Shown: in pieces, positions 31,719 to 42,400 of the stretch | How the letters are laid out: each line of letters opens with the position of its first letter | How positions within the stretch are numbered: position 1 is the stretch's first letter | Assembly: GCA_013339765.2 (NCBI GenBank) | Contig: CM023448.1 | Coordinates: 326,103,441 to 326,167,440 of the forward strand | Length of the DNA stretch: 64,000 nt | Direction of reading: 5' to 3' | Origin: Haemaphysalis longicornis | Taxonomy: Eukaryota > Arthropoda > Arachnida > Ixodida > Ixodidae | Notes under the pieces: generated by a model | What the model was told of the DNA's origin: nothing | Seen by the model: the letters and a program-made list of their open reading frames with translations, nothing else | Databases searched by the model: none | Made by a program: the position numbers and the translations under genes

Positions 31719-33580
31719 AGCTTAAACATTAAAGAACCGGAACAGCTGCTCGAGGGTCTATTGCCGCGCAACTCGGTGAATGGGGCGATGGTTTTTCCCA
31801 GCTGTAAAGGAACAAATGTGGAACTTACTCGTTCTTTCAGGCATTACTTATCGGGGTGGTGACGTAGCGGCGGTGCCAGCTTCATCACGACCGTTCGATA
31901 AATATGCGCTACGAGTGAGGTGACTGTTTTGCCTACGAGCAGCGCAGAAAGAACCAAACCCAGACGCCCTTGCATGCTGCCACGATCGCAGGGGTGACAG
32001 AGCTGCCGCGTCAACTTCATGACTGCCACGCGATCAACGATACATCAAGCGTCACGTGCTGAACAAGACTACGTAACTTCATTGCTGCGAGAAAAAAAAA
32101 AAGACACTGCGTAACCATATAAAGACCTAAGTTCACTTTAGGCCTATGGGGTTTACCGAATAGGCCGGCCACCAGTGTTCCGATGAGGATGAGCGAGCGC
32201 CCTTCGTCCACTGGCGAGCCGGCGAAACCAGCTGCGAGGGCACGGCCTCAGAGATCGGCGTTTGCGTCGGTGGCACGTTGCTCCGCAATCTTGGAGGCCA
32301 CGGGAAGGGACGCTCGAGAAAGCATCCGCTGGACAGCCGCCTGTTAGCGGGCGGCGCGCAGAACGGATGGGTTTTGTTCGCTCGACCGCAGGCGAAGAGA
32401 AGAACACACCAGTATAGCGCGTCTCGGAGGGTCGAAATGTTTTTCGGCAGCACATGCTAATGAAAAAGGTAGATGGCGTCTCATTTTTCACCTCGATCCG
32501 CAAACGTTCGCATGGGAAAGCATTCCCTAGCACTCTCCGTCTCTATTCATCATTGCCGTAGTGCATACGCGAAGAAAAATGCTTCGCTTCCAATTTTTTA
32601 TTTTCTCGGTCGCCAGTGTTTGGAATGGCTTCGCTGAGTTTCCGGGGTGAGGTCCGGACATGATTAAAGCCTCCTGCACAAATCATATTATATCGCGGGC
32701 AATCGCAGCGACAACAGATGTCCAGTTCTGCCTTTAAAGCAAAGATTCTTTCTAGCTCTCATAGTATAGGTGGATGAGCTGGAGAGTCTCCAGAGTTCTT
32801 AAATTCACTCGGCGTTTATTTGCTTCGACCTCGCGCATGACGTGTTCTTGACTGTCGTCAGGTCTTGGAAAGGCCACGGGCACTCAAGGGTGGGGCCTAG
32901 GCACCTTCCCGCACAATTGGGGAGCGTCGTGAGGTCGGCCCAACCTTCCATGGAGTTAAGAGGCAGTGGCCAGCTGAATGAGTGAGGTCTGAGGTTTTCA
33001 ACCCAGCATCACCGGCGAGCTTTTAGTTGAGTGAAATTTAGCGTAGAGCTGGAGTTAAAGCGAGGCCCGAAGTCAGCGAGCTTATAAGCTCCTCCTGGTT
33101 TTACAGATGATAGTCTTTTTTGTGCTACCTAAAGACAAAACTTTGGTCTGTCTGTCTGTCCGCCACGCCAAAGGGAAATAATGCGTGAACATGAAGTACA
33201 TGTGTAGGCAGGGCCCTTCCGAACTACAGAACTCCTGGCATGACACATGCATGTCCACATTATTCAGCGCAAATGAAACCTGGGGCATACTTGAGACAAA
33301 GTGTAAGTACATAACTGATAGCACCAACGTTCTTGTCAATGCGAATGCACGTTGGATTGGTTTTTACGATAGGAAGCAAAAAAAAAAAAAAAAACTCGGG
33401 GCACATAAGTAGGCTTAGGTGCTTTGAAAGCGAAAGCCTCCATACACTTACCAATGACTCCCTAAATGCTACATTGTATTTTCGTCTCTTTCTTCGACTT
33501 CGCTTCTTGGTGTTATGGCGTGAATTAATTGCACGTGCTCATTTTCTGCAAAATCGTGTTCGTATTTCATTCTTCGCTTT
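31719..33580. other. No gene recognised
   Basis: This holds three loosely repeated motifs with a GTAACTTCAT/GTCAACTTCATGACTG core (about 31875, 32005 and 32065). Overlapping GC-rich frames at 32133-32533 (minus) have no domain. A short GTCT run lies near 33148, and an A-run near 33380-33395. Confidence 0.4.
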
Positions 33581-33585
33581 CGCTT

Positions 33586-33866
33586 CTTCGTCTTTTGGCC
33601 CGAATTACTTCAACAAACAAGCTGGTAACACAGGCCACAGCGTCCCCTGGATCAGAGCTCTGATCGGATGGTGTGGACGCACATGTTCTACTCGCGTGTC
33701 ATCACGTTCGCGCGTCACGCGGCACGGACAATTCTATAACTTTTGCTTTTCCAATACATATTTGTGAGGCGGACACTTTATCACCTCAACGCTCCCGATC
33801 CCTGGCCAATCTCCCAAGTGGGTATATATGCCAGGAAGAAAAAAGCAACAACGACAACTTTTGGGC
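33586..33866 (+). repeat. Dispersed repeat, copy related to 47070-47420
   Basis: The segments TTTTGGCCCGAATTACTTC, GTGTCATCACGTTCGCG and CTGGCCAATCTCCCAAGTGG, with an AACAAC-rich end, reappear in the same order on the minus strand of 47420-47070. 3'-end-only copies lie at 51768-51833 and 52583-52662. The shared 3' end with a CAA-type tail suggests a retroposed family. Confidence 0.6.
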
Positions 33867-33912
33867 CACCGTTGCCAGCGTGCGAACTAGGGAAACAAAA
33901 TGAAAGAGTGTG

Positions 33913-34165
33913 GCGTTGGGCGGTGGTAATGCACTTGGATCCCAGTCTGGAGACACAGGTTCAAATCTCATGCCAACTGAAATATGCGGTTTTTTTATTT
34001 ACACTTCACAGCGGTGGCCATTTTCGTTACCACACAAGAATAACGGCGATAACGGCGATTTACCTGGGTGCAAATCTCATGCTAACTGAAATGTCTTTTA
34101 TTTTATTTAACCTTTACAGCACCGGTTTTTCTTTTCTGTACCGCACAACAACAGCGATTTCTCGC
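33913..34165 (+). repeat. tRNA-like segment and imperfect tandem duplication
   Basis: 33913-33983 can pair GTTGGGC with GCCAAC at its ends and contains GGTTCAAATCTC, a B-box-like sequence. The part from CAAATCTCATGC to CCGCACAACA occurs twice (about 33962-34055 and 34073-34160), with about 110 bp between starts. Confidence 0.4.
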
Positions 34166-34169
34166 AGAA

Positions 34170-35335
34170 ATGTCCGAAATTGCTGCGCTGAAAATTCCTC
34201 TGAGTCCATCCACTGCCAGACTCGAGTGCCTCAGGGTTCATAATTCCGCCATGAAACTGGTAAAGGCGCATCATGTCAATCAGCTCTGTCGCCTCTCCAC
34301 AACGTCCCCTCGGACAACCCGTGCTGGTCCGTCTTGGTATCGGGGCCCCAGTCTGTTCCGAACCGGCTATCCCCATCCCCTGGCCTATCCGCGACTGCCT
34401 CCGCGTCCGCCCTCTTCCGAGGAACAATACTGCCACCTCGACGCCTTCGCCCTCACATTCGTTAATAGCGCAAATGACACCCCCCCCCCCTTACCCACCC
34501 AAACTTCTCCCATTAACTTTCTAACCGTCCGCACCACCACCCCGGCAGCAGCAGAAGTGGCGGCAATAGCGCTCTCACTAACGACTCGGCCGTCACCCAC
34601 AGCTGTAATCACGGATTCAAAAACGGTCATCCAAAACTTCGCCTGCGAGTACGTATCACCCGTGGCGTCCAAAATTGCTCGTTCAAAATTCCCCAGTAGA
34701 CATCGTCTGGACCACGGCGCAAACCGTTTGGGGGTCAATGAGGCAGCACGAACGCAGCACGAGGACTTACTATCCGTGTCGGTGCAAGCCTCGTCTCATC
34801 CCCTACCACGGCGCCAGGTCAGCCAGATATCAGTTAATCACGTACCATGATATAACTACGCATTACCGCCTCGCTCGCCGTGAATACCCTCCTGCCCAAC
34901 CGTGAACTAACCAACAATTAGGAGCGCTTATGGTGACTCCTGTAGACGAATTCCTTGGCCTGTCGAGCATTTCTGCACTGCATCCATCCCTTGCAATTCC
35001 CCTCGCCCAATGGTCCACACTGAGGGGACCTAGCCACGCTGATACACTCCATGCGGGCCTGCCCTCAAGATCCGTTACCCTCCATAGTTAAGGAAGAGCA
35101 GTGGGAGGGAGCGCTGGGCAGCTCGGACTCAGGGGTCGAGATACCTCTGGTCACCCGTGCTGCCAACGTGGCTGCCGGCCTCAAACCGGCGGCCACACCG
35201 CTCCCCTACATCAGGCTAAGGCTCAACGATTTCTCCCTCTCTCTTTCTCTCTCGCAGAGTGGAGCAATTGAGGCTTTCGCCTTTAAAAAAACTACGCATT
35301 TAAGCGGTGTCGAAGAGAGGCCAGATATAAAAATA
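34170..35335 (+). mobile_element. RNase H-bearing LINE, ORF2 C-terminal half
   Basis: The open frame 34170-34850 contains MKLVKAHHVNQL, then the RNase H blocks AAAEVAAIALSLTTRPSPT and AVITDSKTVIQNFA. A frameshift near 34690 continues the domain, then YQLITYHDITTHYRL (about 34826) and PLPSIVKEEQWEGALGSSDS (about 35064-35120). This is the usual order RNase H, linker, C-terminal domain. A CTCT run precedes the 3' end (about 35235-35255). The 5' RT part is missing. Confidence 0.75.
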
Positions 35336-36958
35336 AACAAACAACAGCCTTTATGCAGCAACTTTTCCGCTGTTTTGATGCCCTGTGGCGAAATGACGCA
35401 ATAAATAAAAAAGAACGCGCGTTGTCCTAATAGATGGCGTGCGAGCAGTACGGACGCGGTAAAACTGAATTGAATTTCTCATGAACAAACCTACATTGCA
35501 TTCGTAGGAGCGACAGGGAGGGGAACACTGGGCGGGGGAGACAGGAGGAGCAGCGGTGGCGGAAGTATGTTAGGGTTAGTTTGCCGCGATGCAAGCAGAT
35601 AAGCAGCCGCTTTTTTCTTTCGTCTTTCAAATTCTATCGGGGATGACCACAACCCTATATCTCTCTCACATCCCTGGATGTCAGAAGGTTTGCAATATCA
35701 GCAAGGAATATTTTAGTTCGCTATTCAGTTATTTAAACTTTCAATACCGGGGCACGCGCTGACGTACGCACACAGATGGTTCCAGCAAGAATGCTGTCAC
35801 TTATCACAACGCGTCTATGACTGTGGACTCGTCTTTTTGCTGTATATTAAGTCTTTTGGCCCTGGATTTTTTAAGTTCAAGCGAAAATTGTTTTTCTGCG
35901 TGTTTTCGTATAGCTTTGGTCCTCAGAAGCAAAATTACGGTAATAGTGCAAGTATTTATTAATTTACAGGCACGACAATTGATTAGGTCATTAGGAAATC
36001 AAAATATTTCTTTCTTGTAAAAAATATATTTTTTAGTTCTGTCGTAAAACCTATGACACCTTGATCTTACAGAAAAAATATAAAGCTGGTAAAAAAAGTA
36101 CAGTAGAACCCCGATAATACGACTTTCAAGGGACCGCGTGGAAGCGTCGTATGACCGGGGGGTCGTACGATCGGGATACGGGTAAATGTCGCCCTAATAG
36201 ACGGCCTCACGTGACAGGGGGGCTAACAATTATTTAAGTACCATATTTAGCGCATTCTTGCGTAATTTGCGGACCCCTAACAGAAATCTAAAGTTTCTAA
36301 AAATAAAACGCCTATTTGGTGCCCCTCCTCCCCTCTACGGCGTCTGCGCTAGCCCGCCAGACATGCACCGCGCGCTACGTGACCTCCGTGCCGTCCGACG
36401 CTATTTACATCCCGCCAGCCCCGCGCCTCGCGCGCGCGAGATAAGGCCAACGTGGTAGAGCAAATTGAGAGGGGAAAAGGCGAGAGTTGTAACTGCCAAG
36501 ACCAAGCGAAACGAACAATATTACCAGATGGCGGAGTACGAGACAGGAGCGGAGCGACAACGTGGCTTTAGAAGAGACTGATAAACGGAGCAGAGAGAGG
36601 GGGCGAGAGCGCGTCGCGAAAGAGGGTAACTTGAATGGACCAGGCGAAGAAAGCGGGTGTTGCGTTGCGTCGCATGTGTTTTAGATGCAAAGCATCTCTT
36701 AGTCGACCCTCCGTCGTCCGGCGTCCGCACCTCTCCTCCTCTCCACAACAGCTGTGATAACGCCGCTCTCTCTCCCCTCCTTCTCTCCACACCACCTGTG
36801 CGCTAGCGCGCGCTGCTCCTCCTCTCCCCTCTGCACACCAGCTATCCAATCACGCGCATGTGCGCTGCTCCTCCTCTCCACTCCCTCTGCTCTGCAAATA
36901 AGCCCGCCCGCGCTCCGCTTAGTTGCTTCTTCGGTACTGCGCCGTCCGATGACTGGAA

Positions 36959-37276
36959 ATGGACGCCAACGATTCCGCCGGCAAACTGCCTGGCACACCT
37001 TCAACTAGCGCCAGCCAGCACACTGTCAGAACCGCGAGCACCTCCGAAGACACTGCTGCACAGAGGAGAGCTCGCGACGCCGAACGTAAACGGCAGCGTC
37101 GAGCAGCGGATTCCTCGCTTCGAGAACGAGAAGCCGCTTTGAAACGCCAGCAGCGAGTAGCTGATCCAGATGGCGTTCGGCAACGTGACAACGCTTCGAA
37201 ACGCCAGCGTCGAACAGCGGATTCCTCGCTTCGAGAACGAGAAGCCGCAAAACGTTCCCCACTACTCGATAAATAA
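36959..37276 (+). CDS. Small basic protein with STPR-like repeats
   Basis: 105 codons. The N-terminus is Ser/Thr-rich (residues 1-35). Then four imperfect units of about 22-24 residues follow, each with KRQRRAADSSLREREA or a close variant. This pattern (R/K-rich, spaced A-D-x-x-L-R-E-R-E) resembles the STPR DNA-binding repeats of silkworm FMBP-1. An overlapping ATG at 36950 is in another frame and gives only 19 codons. The stop overlaps an AATAAA signal (37272-37277). It may be a passenger gene of the surrounding transposon or a repeat-encoded peptide. Confidence 0.55.
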   Translation: MDANDSAGKLPGTPSTSASQHTVRTASTSEDTAAQRRARDAERKRQRRAADSSLREREAALKRQQRVADPDGVRQRDNASKRQRRTADSSLREREAAKRSPLLDK

Positions 37277-37277
37277 A
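37272..37277 (+). promoter_or_regulatory. AATAAA overlapping the STPR ORF stop codon
   Basis: The polyadenylation hexamer shares its bases with the TAA stop (37274-37276), leaving almost no 3' UTR. Polyadenylation here is inferred. Confidence 0.45.
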
Positions 37278-38020
37278 GAAGACATTTAATACTCTACTAC
37301 ACGTGTCTTTACTCTAACAACCAATTAACACGCTACTACTCCACGGCTTTGCATCCCTCAGGGTTCCCACGTGGGAAGATGGTGTAATTTTTTTTTACGT
37401 TCGTCGGCTCGATGGTAGCTTCAAATGGCGGTCCTCCGCGCCACTTGTCTGGACTTTGACTTCTCGCGGTTGGCGCGTTGGTTGACTCCCGCCGACCAGT
37501 ACCCGCCTGCTTGCTTGCGTCTGCTTGCCTGTGGGCCTTCGCACATCAGGCAGCGTCAAACGAAGGTTAAGAATAAAGAAAGATCAGGACGAGGCTGCGA
37601 AGCGGTGTAAAAGATGAGAAAAACGCCGGTTTACCCCCGCCAGGATGCGTCGTATGAAGCGCACCACGTGCACCCGAGCGTCGTATTTTCGGGGTTTTTA
37701 ATGCATTGTTTCTATGGAGAGTTTGCCGGGACCGCGGTGTTCCGTCGTAAGAACCGGGTCGTCGTAAGACAGGGGGACGTATCATCGGGGTTCCACTGTA
37801 TTTACAAATTTATAGACATTTTGACAAACCGAAATTTCCGTTACGTTACCCGCCCTGTCGTCATATCCTGTGTTCACTGAAGCTTCTTCTGTTTCATATC
37901 GTCCAGCCCTGCGAAAACTCAACAATGGTGATGTCTATCGCAAGGGACACCCTTGAACATCACTCGCCCAGAAAGCTAGCAGTTTTCGTTTTGTTCTTAA
38001 GGCGCTAGAGGATATTATGT

Positions 38021-38046
38021 GTTGCGTCGTCAAATGACGACGCAAC
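38021..38046. repeat. Perfect 26-bp palindrome
   Basis: GTTGCGTCGTCA, then AA, then its exact reverse complement. It contains a TGACG half-site on each arm and sits directly before a 22-bp tandem repeat. Confidence 0.85.
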
Positions 38047-38112
38047 ATGACCAGGGCTGAAATCGTTAATGACCAGGGCTGAAATGGTTAATGACCAGGG
38101 CTGAAATGATTA
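38047..38112 (+). repeat. Three 22-bp tandem repeats
   Basis: The unit ATGACCAGGGCTGAAAT plus five variable bases occurs three times with only one to two differences, then decays. Confidence 0.9.
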
Positions 38113-38671
38113 ATGGTCGTCTTTTATCGCCCTGATGATGGTAAAGGGCTTTGTGCAAACTGGGCTTTGCCTGAGGATTGTCTCTTTAGCGTTAGGTTTT
38201 CGTGATGCAGGCTGTAAGGGAGATTGTAGGAATAAAGTTATGTTTCTTAAATGTATCCCTGTTTAAAACACACAACGATACCTGCCGAAGTCTTAAGGCT
38301 CGTGATTTTCATTCATGTCATTAAGAAATGGCGCAGCTTGCACTAGTGGTGCAAGGCTGAAAAAACAGCGGAGCTGGGGTCGACCTAGCTTCTTTCGGTT
38401 TTTTCAAGTGTTGCTAGGTTTTGCTAGGCATTGCCAGAGTCCTTCAATGCTTTACTGGTCACGAAACTGCTCCGTAACTCAATGGGAGAGCTTCATATGC
38501 TGCGTTTGTCCGCCGCGCGGTGGCGCCACCCTCTCACTGAGGTCACTCCTCGGGCGGCGTTGCGCTGGCTCGAACGGCGGAGCCGCGGCGAGTTGTGTTT
38601 GTTTTGTGCGGGAAAAAAATGTAACGTGCATCTCGCGCTCTTGGTGATGCGACTTAAGTAGTGCAACGACG

Positions 38672-38940
38672 ATGCCCAACGTGTGTTGCGTCCCGGGATG
38701 TCGTTTCCTTGTACAACGATACCACAGAAAATGTTTCCTTGTTCTGCTGACCGAGCGACGGGGAGCTGCGAGAGAAATGGAGGCGCGCCATTCCAAGGCA
38801 AGAAACGGGAGATTTCAGCTTCGATTATAAGTGTGTGACAGTGCGTGGAAATGCACTGTGTGTGAGAATGGAAAAAGCAATGTACCCTTTTGAGAGCATC
38901 GTGGACCTAGAACTGTACAAGGCTAACTTAAAGCCGGATT
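38672..38940 (+). pseudogene. Broken THAP zinc-finger domain
   Basis: The ATG at 38672 opens MPNVCCVPGCRFL, the classic N-terminus of THAP domains with the first Cys pair. After a frameshift near 38720 another frame gives VSLFC, a stop, then PSDGELREKWRRAIPRQETG (about 38750-38810) and FSFDYKC. The LREKWRRAIPR block matches THAP helix 1. The final C-x2-H pair is lost. It may be a P-element-type transposase relic or a decayed host THAP gene. No downstream catalytic domain was seen. Confidence 0.65.
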
Positions 38941-38949
38941 TTTGTCCTA

Positions 38950-40840
38950 TCAGTCAGGTTGTAGCGGTGCTTTCATTACCTGTTGCAAACTTGCATTACC
39001 TTGCGCTCAGGCTCCGCCTGTAAAAAAGGCTTTGGGACGTCCTTGTGCTTTTACTTTCATATTTCCGCGAATTATCCCTTAGGGTTCATCTTGTTTGTTT
39101 TGTAACTGCGCGTGGCCGATTCCCGTTTCTTATCTGGCGTTTCAACCGGAGCGCCCGTTTGCTCTTTTTGTAGTACGTCCCGTCGGGCAATATTGTTTGA
39201 TATGAAAAGGGTGCCACCTTGTCGCCAACTTGATTTTTTTGTTTCTTCGACAATGTTCTCGATCCCACTTCCATGGATCTGAAATTAATAACGTTCCGAG
39301 AGTAATGCATGCATAGCAAACGCCACGCAACTCACTTTATTGACGTTCATCTGTGCACGTCACACTGCGGACTGCTTCTTCGACGTTTGTGTTTCATTCT
39401 AGTCTTCTGTAGAACAGGAGCTCGCTAGCTCGCTGCGTTCAGAAAAGCTTTGCGTCGTCCTTGGCTACGTGGCAATATTCTGTTTCCTGTGTGTGCTCCC
39501 CATCGCAGCGCGAAAAAATAAATTTTTGTACGCTGGACCACGCTCCTTTGTCTCCCTTCGTAACATTGAATTTTTGTTGCGTGTGATAAAATCAGTTTTT
39601 TTTTTTTTCGCTTCCTGTTTTTGCAAGGATTGCAAAGCGTGGAAGCGGAAAGACACATGGTGCAACATATATCTCTTCGTGTTTTGATCCTTCGCGTTTC
39701 TGCAGCGTTTTTAGATGTTCTCAAGTATGTACCCACTCATTGAAACGACAATACTATTGGGCTATCTCTTTTAGTGCTCTGCGCATTCCAGAGCAATCAA
39801 CGGATTCATTAAGCGTAGTCTGAACGACGCGTACATGGTTTCTTTCAGTTTTTTTTATTGTATTATCGATGGGCCCGCAGCAGTCCGTGACTACGCAGCT
39901 ACCGTATGTGTGGTATTTACAACTTTTGCTTTAAGAAAAGAAGAAATAGAGATTTAAAAATCCGAAAACACGACGGCGCAGCGCTTGAGCCAGAGCACGC
40001 AGAAGCCGTTGCTGTTCGCGGCCGAAGTCTACGGTAATTTACCACGAAAAATAAAACCCCATTGAACGAAGGTGATGACTGGACTATTCATCGCTAACTA
40101 CTACGAAAAAAAACACACTTAATCAGCGCGCAGACACCAAAAGCAACGAGCGTTTGCACGCCAAGAGCAGGCCAATACGCCGCGAAAGCGGCGGCTGGAT
40201 GACCTTCGTGCGGCGGTGGCGCCTGTAGTGGCGCGCGCGGTACCTATATGAAACGAGTGCCGAAGTTTCGTGACTCTGGCTTTGCTAAGTCTTGTTAGGT
40301 TTTGCGATGTTCTTGCTAGGCTATGCTAAGTTTTGAGGGCTGAGGCCAAGTTTAGCCGGATTTTACAAGGCCGTTCCTATATGCTGTGGTGCACTTTTTA
40401 CAGGCGGCGCAGTTTTTTTCTTTGGTATTTATTTTGCTAACGCCACCGGAGCAATTTCAAGCTAAGCAGATCCGCTGTTAAAAACTTGATTGTATATTTT
40501 GCTGTCCACATGTAGAGGTCACCCCTAAGCTACATTACTGATTGCACGCACGAAAAAAAAAAAAGAACTTGCAGAAATTTTGATGTTGGAATTGTCGAAT
40601 AAGTGCTTAAGTCGATGGGCAACTATTAAAGTCCGCTTCACTACTACGCACATGTGCATTGCTGAGAAGAATTTTTTTTTTAGCGCCTTATATAAGTGGT
40701 TTCATACCAAAGTATGAAGGCCCTAGAACCTTTTATTGAATACGTTCATGAGACATTAGTATTCCTACAAATCTTCATAAAAGTCCCTCTATTGTCAGCT
40801 TCAAATTTAAAGTATATTGCAGTAATATGTTTCCAGCTGG
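38950..40840. other. No gene recognised
   Basis: A/T-rich with homopolymers (39598-39609, 40551-40564, 40671-40681). A GCTAGGTTTTGCTAGG-like motif at 38410-38435 has a relative at 40288-40335. The frame 39425-39736 (minus) has no domain. Confidence 0.4.
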
Positions 40841-40858
40841 GTTGTAGTACAGAGGAAG

Positions 40859-40890
40859 GTCCCAAGGCCGAAGCCGTACGCGGGACCTCC
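40859..40890 (-). other. 3' UTR stem-loop of the L2/Rex1-like LINE
   Basis: AGGTCCC pairs with GGGACCT around an interior with further pairing (GGC/GCC). Hairpins at this position are known RT recognition elements in L2-like LINEs. That role is inferred here. Confidence 0.5.
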
Positions 40891-41787
40891 ATTCAAAATA
40901 CCCAAAATAAAAAATACGAGCGGCATTGCAAAATAAAAACATGTACATAACTTATAGTATTAAACACAACTACATGCAGATAATCATAACTACACAAAAA
41001 TATAGATACAACAACAATATGCGACACATTTAACGTCAACCGAAATTGAAACAACAAACAAGATACTAGCACAAAAACCAAGCGGCATGCTATTTTAAAC
41101 CTGTAGTAGGATTTTGTTTTTATATTGGTCGGCAAGGAATTCCAAAATGATATAGCAGAAAATTGTATTATGTGTTTGCCGTAATGGGGTTTGAACGTTG
41201 GGGATCAAGGCATTGTTATGGTGCGAAAAACGGGTGTTATTCGCATTAGTAATTAAGCGAACCGAAAAGATGTCTAGTATAAGTTTATGATCAAGAATTT
41301 TGAAAAGCAGTGTACCAATGCTGCAGCGATAAATTTTAGTTAGAGGCAAAATCCGGAGTTTCTGAAATAACGGAAACGATGGTGATTGACGGGGAGCAGA
41401 GTTGATAACGCGAACTGCTTGTTTCTGTAATGTAATGACTGGTGATAGGTGAGTGGTGTACGAGCTACCCCGCGATGATATACAGTAGTTCAAATGACAG
41501 TGAACGAACTCGAAATATAAGCTACGAAAGGTTTGGGCAGTAAAGTATGGGCGTGCGCGATTCAATTAACGCTCTGAGACCAAAGGACGTCTTTTTAACA
41601 ATGGAAATAACATGCTCATCAAACTTCAAATTAGAGTCGACTACAACGCCTAAAATGTTAGCACTGTTGCAGAAGGTAAGTTTTTTTAGAAGATTACTGA
41701 AGATTTCGAAAAGCAGGAAGAGATTTGTTAGGGGAGCAATGGAGCATAAAGCAGGTTTTGCTGACGTTAATAGATAATTTATTTGTT

Positions 41788-42138
<351 letters not shown>

Positions 42139-42284
42139 TAATTTATTTGTTGAGCACTATTTCTCTAGTGAAAGAAGCCAATTTGTAATTTGGAGAGCAA
42201 GTTGTTAGCATCGCTGTCTCAACAAAAAAATAGTGTCAGCATACAGAATACATTGCGAAATTGTTAAACTCTGGGGCACGTCAT

Positions 42285-42400
42285 TAATATCCAAACGTTA
42301 ATACTCAAATCCAAAAATTAATATCTTAAGCATCCAGTATCCAAATTCAATGTCCAAAAACCAATATCCAAAAATTAATATATTAAGCATCCAAAAAGCA
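42285..42400 (+). repeat. Degenerate direct repeat, AAAAATTAATAT type
   Basis: CCAAAAATTAATATNTTAAGCATCC occurs twice (about 42312 and 42366) among further TATCCAAA motifs. It is A/T-rich and non-coding. Confidence 0.6.

Larger units (their letters stand above)
36101..37798. mobile_element. 1.7-kb pogo/Tigger-like TIR element carrying an STPR ORF
   Basis: The ends start CAGTRGAACCCCGAT on both strands (36101 rightwards, 37798 leftwards), and a GGACCGCG motif recurs inside both arms. TA flanks both ends (36099-36100 and 37799-37800), fitting Tc1/mariner-superfamily insertion. The interior has no recognisable transposase. It holds a repeat block (about 36680-37385) with a short ORF of STPR type. 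Confidence 0.75.

Noticed and set aside
38021..38112. CRISPR-like direct repeats
   Set aside because: Tandem units have no spacers, and the window is clearly eukaryotic.
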